Assembly: GCF_026339955.1 (NCBI RefSeq)
Contig: NZ_JAPEPW010000003.1
Coordinates: 620,001-684,000, forward strand
Direction: 5' to 3'
Source: Streptomyces sp. NBC_01549
GTDB taxonomy: Bacteria > Actinomycetota > Actinomycetes > Streptomycetales > Streptomycetaceae
Length of the DNA: 64,000 nucleotides
Within the stretch, counting starts at the first letter, position 1. Every line of letters starts with the position of its first letter. Under the pieces are notes generated by a model. It saw only the letters and a program-made list of their open reading frames with translations, was not told the origin of the DNA and made no database searches. The position numbers were made by a program, and so were the translations under genes. Positions 59,206 through 64,000 of this stretch are shown here, one piece after another.

Positions 59206-59658
59206 GGCCGCGTCGGCTCCCGCGCCGACCCTTGATCGCGACGCGGTGTGGCATGCCGTACCGCGTCGCGGCCAAGGAGAGGGCATCCGCTCCGGTGAGC
59301 GTGTCCCTGTAGCTCGTACAGGGCCTGCCGGCCGCGGCATTCGCGGCCGCCCGCGTCCTGAAGACCACCAAGCCCACAAGCAGTCCCGGTCTCAGCCCAA
59401 CTGCCGTGGGTGAGTGAGCGATGTCGCGGTCCCGGTGGTGTGAGCTCAGCGTCACCAAGGTCGCCGCCGCCCTCGGGCTGAGCCTCCCGCGCCCCATGGA
59501 CATCACGACCGTGCTCACGCCGCTGACCGCCATCGGCCATGCGGTGATCATGATGCTGGTCGTGAGCTTCCTGTGGGGCCGTTTCGGCCCCCGTTCCTCC
59601 TGGCGTCCTGCCCACTCCCCCTCCAGTCCAACTTCCCTATCGCGCCCAGGAGCTGTCG
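59206..59658. other. Region with possible DoxX-like fragment
   Basis: One plus frame (about 59440-59570) reads VTKVAAALGLSLPRPMDITT and VLTPLTAIGHAVIMMLVVSF, which resembles the C-terminal helices of DoxX-type membrane proteins. There is no start or complete fold. The rest shows no gene. Confidence 0.35.
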
Positions 59659-60430
59659 GTGGAACTCGGCATCCTCTCTCTGTCCGACCTGCAGACCGAC
59701 CCCACCACGAGCGCTCTGCACGACGCCGGGCGCCGCACCCGCGAGATCGTGTCCTACGCCATCGCCGCCGACCAGGCGGGCCTGGACGTCTTCGGCCTCG
59801 GCGAGCACCACACCCCGGATTTCACCGTCACCAAACCCGCCGTGCCACTGGCCGCGATCGCCCAGGCCACCAGCCGTATCCGCCTGACCAGCGCGGTGTC
59901 CGTGCTGTCCACCGCCGACCCGGTCCGCCTCCATCACGACTTCGCCTCCCTCGACCTGCTCAGCGACGGCCGCGCCGAGAGCATCGCCGGGCGAAGCGCC
60001 TTCACCGAGGCGTTCCCCGCCTCTTCGGTGTCGGCCTGGACGACTACGACGAGGTGTTCACGGAGAGACTGCGGCTGCTGCTCGCCATCCGCGACAACCC
60101 CGAGCACGTCACCTGGCATGGACGGTTCCGCCCGGCTCTGAGCGGTCTCCCGGTCCCGCCTCGCCCCCAGCAGCCCCAACTGCCGCTGTGGCTCGGCGTC
60201 GGCGGCACTCCTGCCAGCGTGGAGCGTGACGGGTATCTCGGGCTACCCATGACGCTGGGCCTGATCGGCGGGGACATCCGCCGCGCCCGCGCGGCCGTCG
60301 AGCGCTACCAGGCCGTCGGTACCGGAGCGGGCCACCAGGCCGACTGGCTCCGGCTCGCCGTCTCCACTCACTTCTACGTCGGCGCTACCTCCCAGGGCGC
60401 GCGCGATCACCTCTTACAGTGTCCGCTTGA
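59659..60430 (+). pseudogene. Luciferase-like (LLM) monooxygenase, frameshifted and truncated
   Basis: GTG at 59659 with AGGAG upstream starts MELGILSLSDLQTDPTTSAL. The typical GLDVFGLGEHHTPDFTVTKP and RIRLTSAVSVLSTADPVRLH follow. At the C-run 60015-60018 one base is missing and the sequence continues one frame over: LFGVGLDDYDEVFTERLRLL, LPLWLGVGGTPASVERDGYL. Similarity ends near 60430 with the last helices missing. The F420- or flavin-dependent enzyme is certainly inactive here if the truncation is real. Confidence 0.78.
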
Positions 60431-60500
60431 AGATCGCCCACCGCACAGGACCGCAACCCTCACCGGGTTGGTCTGTCGCCGACCGAGAAGGGGCAGGTTC

Positions 60501-60990
60501 GTGGACGAACAGCACGTCGTCATTGCCGGAGGAGGCCCTGTCGGGTTATGGCTCGGTGCGGAACTGCGGTCGAGCGGGATCCCCGTCACCGTCGTCGAGG
60601 AGCGCACGAAGGTCGATGAGCGCTCCAAGGCGCTCTCCATCCACCCCCGCACCATTGAGGTCCTGGCATCCCGAGGAGCGCACAAACCGTTCCTCGCCGA
60701 GGGCCTGCCGATCCCGAGCGGCCACTTCGCCGCGCTCGAGGAGCGGCTCGACTTCCTGGAACTGGACACTCCCTTCCCGTACTCCCTTGCCCTGCCTCAG
60801 GCTCGCACCGAGGCCCTGCTCCAGGAGCACGCGCTCAGTCTGGGCGTCACAATCGCGCGCGGGCATCGTGTCACCGGGTTCACCGGGACCGCCGATTCGG
60901 TGACCATGCAGGTGGCGGGACCGAAGGGGGCGTACGAGATCGAGGCGGCCTACCTCGTCGGCTGCGACGGCACCCGCAGCACCGTACGCT
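60501..60990 (+). pseudogene. FAD-dependent aromatic monooxygenase, C-terminus deleted
   Basis: GTG at 60501 (AAGGGG upstream) starts a PHBH-type flavoprotein: HVVIAGGGPVGLWLGAELRS (GxGxxG), RSKALSIHPRTIEVLASRGA, and the DG motif YLVGCDGTRSTVR. After TVRS (about 60988) the sequence turns into antisense of a DUF998 gene, so about two thirds of the protein is gone. It follows the LLM remnant. They may once have formed an oxygenase pair. Confidence 0.75.
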
Positions 60991-61336
60991 CCAGCGAGAC
61001 CCCGACGCCGGCGAGGACGGCGAGGATCATGATGATCGGGCGGGTGCCCTTGCGCGGGTCGAACACGAGGAACGCGCCGATGATCAAGAGAGTGCCGTAG
61101 ATCACCCAGCCGGCGTCCATGACGGCACCGAGGGGGGAGTTGGCGACCTGTCCGAACGCGGTCTGCGGCGGGCCGGTCAAGCCGAGGTGGCTGACCCAGT
61201 TGTACAGGGGCGAGTACGGCGGGTCCTGCCATGCGGCGGCGGTGATGAACTCGGCGACCCAGGACACGAGCGGGCCAAGAAGGATGAGGAGGGCTCCGGC
61301 GCGGGCAGCGGCGCCGGAGCGGACGATGGGGTTCAT
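60990..61336 (-). pseudogene. DUF998 membrane protein, C-terminus deleted
   Basis: ATG at complement 61336 overlaps the stop of the upstream aldo-keto reductase as ATGA, indicating coupling. The product begins MNPIVRSGAAARAGALLILL, with LVSWVAEFITAAAWQDPPYS, YNWVSHLGLTGPPQTA and two further helices. It resembles DUF998 proteins up to LAVLAGVGVSL, where it meets the monooxygenase remnant of the other strand. Confidence 0.7.
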
Positions 61337-62382
61337 GCGAGGGCCATTCCGGGGACGCGCTTGCGGATGGCCTCCATCTCGGCTTCGTCCGAGACGCCCT
61401 GCCAGTCGTACCGGGGGGTGTAGGGGGCTTCCAGGGCGCGCACTTCGTCGTCGGTGAGCTCCACACCGAGGGAGGCCACCGCCTCGTCGATCTGCCGGAT
61501 CGAGCCGGCGCCGACCAGCGGCGCGGTGACGACCGGCTGGCGTCGCAGCCAGGCGAGCGCGACCTGTGCGCGGCTGACGCCGTGGGCGTCCGCGACCTGT
61601 CCGACCGCGTCGATGATCGCGTGGTTGGCCGCCTCCTGTGCGGGCGAGTACAGCAGGTCCGCGTAGGCGCCGTCCGTCTCGGAGCGCACCGTCGAGCGGG
61701 CGTCGTCCCACGCGCGGGTGAGGCGGCCGCGGGCCAACGGCGACCAGATGATCGCGCCGACGCCCTCGTCCAGGCACAGCGGGATCATCTCCCGCTCCTC
61801 TTCACGGGCGAGCAGATTGTAGTGGTCCTGCATCGACACAAACCGCGCCCAGCCGTTCTGCTTCTGCAGGTGCAGCGCCTTCGCGAACTCCCACGCATGC
61901 ATGGACGAGGCGCCGAGGTAGCGCACCTTGCCTGCCTTGACGAGGTCGCTGAGGGCTTCGAGGGTCTCCTCCAGCGGCGTCGCGTGGTCGTTGCGGTGCA
62001 CCTGATACAGGTCGATGTAGTCGGTGCCGAGGCGGCGCAGCGAATGGTCGACCTCGGTCATGATCGCCTTGCGCGACAGTCCCCGTCCGTTGGGCCCCAG
62101 CCGCATCGGATGGCGCAGCTTCGTGGCGATCACCACGGCATCACGGTCGGCGAAGTCCTTGAGCGCTCGCCCGAGGATTTCCTCACTGGAACCGTTGGAG
62201 TACATGTTCGCGGTGTCGAAGAAGTTGATCCCCACCTCCAGCGCGTGCCGGATGAGCGGGCGCGCGTCCTGTTCGCCCTTCGACCAGACGGGGTGCCCGC
62301 GGTCGGGCTCGCCGTAGGTCATCGCGCCGATCGCGATCGGGGACACGTCGAGGCCGGTCATGCCGAGCTTGATGTAATGCAT
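61333..62382 (-). CDS. Aldo/keto reductase
   Basis: A 349-residue AKR: MHYIKLGMTGLDVSPIAIGA, NFFDTANMYSNGSSEEILGR (catalytic Asp and Tyr), VIATKLRHPM (Lys) and YIDLYQVHRNDHATPLEETL (His). The C-terminal NADPH site reads PLVGAGSIRQIDEAV. It matches the AKR12/13-like group in actinomycetes that reduces aldehydes or sugars. The ATG at complement 62382 is 18 bp from the first operator palindrome. It is divergent from the TetR gene at 62458, its likely repressor. Confidence 0.92.
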   Translation of the reverse strand: MHYIKLGMTGLDVSPIAIGAMTYGEPDRGHPVWSKGEQDARPLIRHALEVGINFFDTANMYSNGSSEEILGRALKDFADRDAVVIATKLRHPMRLGPNGRGLSRKAIMTEVDHSLRRLGTDYIDLYQVHRNDHATPLEETLEALSDLVKAGKVRYLGASSMHAWEFAKALHLQKQNGWARFVSMQDHYNLLAREEEREMIPLCLDEGVGAIIWSPLARGRLTRAWDDARSTVRSETDGAYADLLYSPAQEAANHAIIDAVGQVADAHGVSRAQVALAWLRRQPVVTAPLVGAGSIRQIDEAVASLGVELTDDEVRALEAPYTPRYDWQGVSDEAEMEAIRKRVPGMALA

Positions 62383-62400
62383 GACGCTCCTTAAAGTATG

Positions 62401-62438
62401 TGGAGAGCTCTCCGCATAACGTAATGGAGGGCTCTCCA
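62401..62438. promoter_or_regulatory. Twin TetR operator between AKR and TetR genes
   Basis: TGGAGAGCTCTCCG (62401-62414) and TGGAGGGCTCTCCA (62425-62438) are near-identical palindromes 24 bp apart, just over two helical turns. The second ends 19 bp before the TetR start codon. Confidence 0.75.
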
Positions 62439-62457
62439 CTTAGCAAGGTGAGGTCCT

Positions 62458-62994
62458 GTGGTCCGCTCAGACGCCCGCGAGAACAGGGCACGCATCCTCG
62501 CCGCCGCACGCGAAGCGCTCGCGGCGGACGGCAGCACGTCGATGAACCAGATCGGCCAGCGCGCGGGAGTCGGCGCGGGCACCCTGTACCGCAACTTCCC
62601 CACACGCGAGTCGCTGGTCCTGGCCGTCTACCAGGACGAGGTGGCACGCATCATCGGCACCGTGCCCGACCTGCTGGCCCAGATGCCGCCACTGGAAGCG
62701 CTCCGCCAGTGGACGACCGACCTCGTCGAGGCCATGCGCAGAAAGCACGGCCTCGGCGACGCTCTCAGCCCGGGCGCGCACCAGGCGATCAGCGAGCAGA
62801 GCTACGGGCCGGTCATCGCCGCGATCACAGAACTCCTCGACGCCGGCAAGAAGGACGAAAGCATCCGTCCAGACGCCGACCCAGGCGACTTCCTCCAACT
62901 CACCGGCGCCTTGTGGCGCGCCGCGTCCAGCCCCGAGGACCGGGCACCCCACATGCTCGCGCTCATCCTCGACGGACTCCGCACGCACCGGTAA
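62458..62994 (+). CDS. TetR-family repressor
   Basis: A 178-residue TetR protein, MVRSDARENRARILAAAREA, with the recognition region RAGVGAGTLYRNFPTRESLV. The C-terminal domain carries the SAV- or BetI-like DLVEAMRRKHGLGDAL. GTG at 62458 has GAGG close upstream. It is divergent from the aldo/keto reductase across two palindromes and should repress it. An IS6 end lies 11 bp after its stop. Confidence 0.92.
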   Translation: MVRSDARENRARILAAAREALAADGSTSMNQIGQRAGVGAGTLYRNFPTRESLVLAVYQDEVARIIGTVPDLLAQMPPLEALRQWTTDLVEAMRRKHGLGDALSPGAHQAISEQSYGPVIAAITELLDAGKKDESIRPDADPGDFLQLTGALWRAASSPEDRAPHMLALILDGLRTHR

Positions 62995-63004
62995 ACGACG
63001 CGCA

Positions 63005-63868
63005 GGCGTTGTCACGTTGTTGGGTGTGTGGGTGTCTGATGGCGTGTCGGGGCGCGGTGGGGTCCGCGGTCCGGGCTTGTGTTCAGGCCGTGGTGGGCCG
63101 GCTGGCAGCGCCGGTGACGTGGTCCCAGATGGCGAGGCGGATGGTCATCTCGGCTCGGTGTTGGGATGCGGTCATCAGGTGGCGGTGGGGTCGGAAGTGG
63201 GGTGAGATGCCGCTGAATGCGGACAGGAACTGCTGGGCCGCGCCGACGGAGCGGAAGCCTTTCATCGCGCGTTCACGCTGCCTGGTGGGCTGGTGGCTGT
63301 TCTCGGCCCGGTTGTTCAGTCCCTTGTGGGAACGGTGCTCGACGGAGGGCATGACCTCACGGTGAGCGGCGCCGTAGGAACGCAGCTTGTCCGTGATGAT
63401 CACCCTCGGCACCGCCCGGGTCTTCTTCATCAGGCGGCGGAAGAAGCGTCGGGCCGCGGCTTTGTTGCGGCGGTTCTGGACGAGGATGTCGAGGACGTTG
63501 CCGTCCTGGCCGACGGCCCGCCACAGGTACTTCAGCTCCCCGTTGACCTTGATGAACACCTCGTCCAGATGCCATTTATCCCCGGGCCGGGGACGGCGGC
63601 GGCGCAGTCCGTTCGCGTAAGCCTGGCCGAACGTGGCGCACCAGCGGCGCACTGTCTCGTAGGAGACGATGACGCCGCGCTGAAGCAGCAGCTCCTCGAC
63701 CTCGCGGAAGCTGAGCGGGAAGCGGAAGTACAGCCACACACAGTGGGATATGACCTCGACAGGCTACCGGTGCCCCCTGTACGACGGCGACGCGCTCCCC
63801 ACGGACAACCCCTCCCAGCGTGATCAACCAGAAGATCATCCCACCCGGTCAGCCAACGTGACAGCGCC
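63005..63868. mobile_element. IS6-family insertion sequence, second type
   Basis: Inverted repeats GGCGTTGTCACGTTG (63005-63019) and its complement with one difference at 63854-63868 enclose a transposase on the minus strand. No target duplication is visible. The ends resemble those of 9612-10456 but differ at several bases, so it is a related species of element. Confidence 0.8.
63083..63802 (-). pseudogene. IS6-family transposase with internal amber codon
   Basis: The family frame begins at a GTG (complement 63802), VGSASPSYRGHR, then TAG at 63764-63766, then PVEVISHCVWLYFRFPLSF. The stop replaces the Tyr of YRGHRYPVEV. The rest is complete: WHLDEVFIKVNGELKYLWRA, VIITDKLRSYGAAHREVM and NNRAENSHQPTRQRERAMKG. 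Re-initiation at the GTG in HCVW could still give a shorter protein lacking the first 20 residues, so activity is not excluded. Confidence 0.8.
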
Positions 63869-64000
63869 TGGACGAGCCGACCTCGCAGATGGACCCGCGT
63901 GGCGAGCACGATGCCTGGTCGGTGCGGAGCGCCCGGCGTGGCTTCCCGGAAGGTCACAAGAGGTCCACATGGACAACCACAGGCCATGACCAATGCGCAC
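63869..64000. other. Right edge, no gene recognised
   Basis: The last 132 bases outside the IS6 element show open frames on both strands but no family motif. Confidence 0.4.

Noticed and set aside
9612..63868. Composite transposon formed by the two IS6 elements
   Set aside because: The two copies differ in transposase and terminal repeats and lie 53 kb apart; nothing indicates they moved the DNA between them.
1..64000. CRISPR array, tRNA or rRNA genes, prophage structural genes
   Set aside because: No regularly spaced repeats, cloverleaf-like sequences with CCA-type ends, ribosomal signatures or phage morphogenesis proteins were seen on reading both strands.

Overview
The window is very GC-rich DNA with GC-rich third codon positions, many GTG starts, GGAGG-type ribosome sites and families typical of Streptomyces (MmyB-like XRE regulators, DUF6192/RacP-like pair, S53 peptidase, MOSC-ferredoxin reductase, IS5/IS6/IS256/ISAs1 elements). 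It is most likely a Streptomyces chromosome arm or large linear plasmid. No rRNA, tRNA, CRISPR array or core housekeeping gene was seen. The layout is small redox and hydrolase enzymes, each next to a small repressor, mixed with insertion sequences and many broken genes.

Layout. 1-6937 is a minus-strand redox run: cupin (partial), two similar SDRs, MFS exporter, lipoprotein, atypical SDR, dienelactone-hydrolase-like protein and a frameshifted zinc alcohol dehydrogenase. It is separated from a divergent XRE regulator (8602-9483) by a complete ISAs1 element with a 10-bp target duplication. 9612-10456 is an IS6 element. 10670-14532 holds a TetR repressor divergent from a quinone reductase, F420-type reductase, ene-reductase and a VOC gene with an internal amber codon. 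14600-17736 is transposon debris ending in an intact IS256 element inserted in the last codons of a MOSC-flavodoxin-reductase-type gene. 19771-25634 has hydrolases, SnoaL-like proteins, an SDR and a TetR gene that share a 53-bp perfect palindrome. 25640-26750 is a patchwork of gene fragments. 27596-31818 has an isochorismatase, DUF1622, a MITE, a decayed IS5 and a zinc-ribbon/DUF6192/RacP-like module.

31892-37700 holds an IS5, a C-terminal remnant resembling Shedu (DUF4263), an inositol-phosphatase-like gene, an Lrp regulator and broken oxidoreductase and TetR genes. 37889-47664 contains a duplicated acyl-CoA-dehydrogenase-like/TetR module (one copy broken), an AlkC-like gene and an XRE regulator whose neighbours carry the same 21-bp palindrome. 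47682-54332 includes a head-to-head SDR/LuxR deletion junction, a secreted S53 peptidase and a triple chimera (AAA ATPase, ABC ATPase, FtsX permease). 54529-64000 holds a second zinc-ribbon copy, a DinB-like protein, two TetR-controlled oxidoreductase pairs, a monooxygenase/DUF998 deletion junction and a second IS6 copy with a nonsense codon.

The intact units look like self-contained stress or detoxification switches: a small-molecule-responsive repressor (TetR or MmyB-like XRE) faces NAD(P)- or flavin-dependent enzymes across a palindromic operator. The main unusual features are these operator architectures, the density of deletion junctions and the recurrent single-base frameshifts, some of which could be assembly errors.
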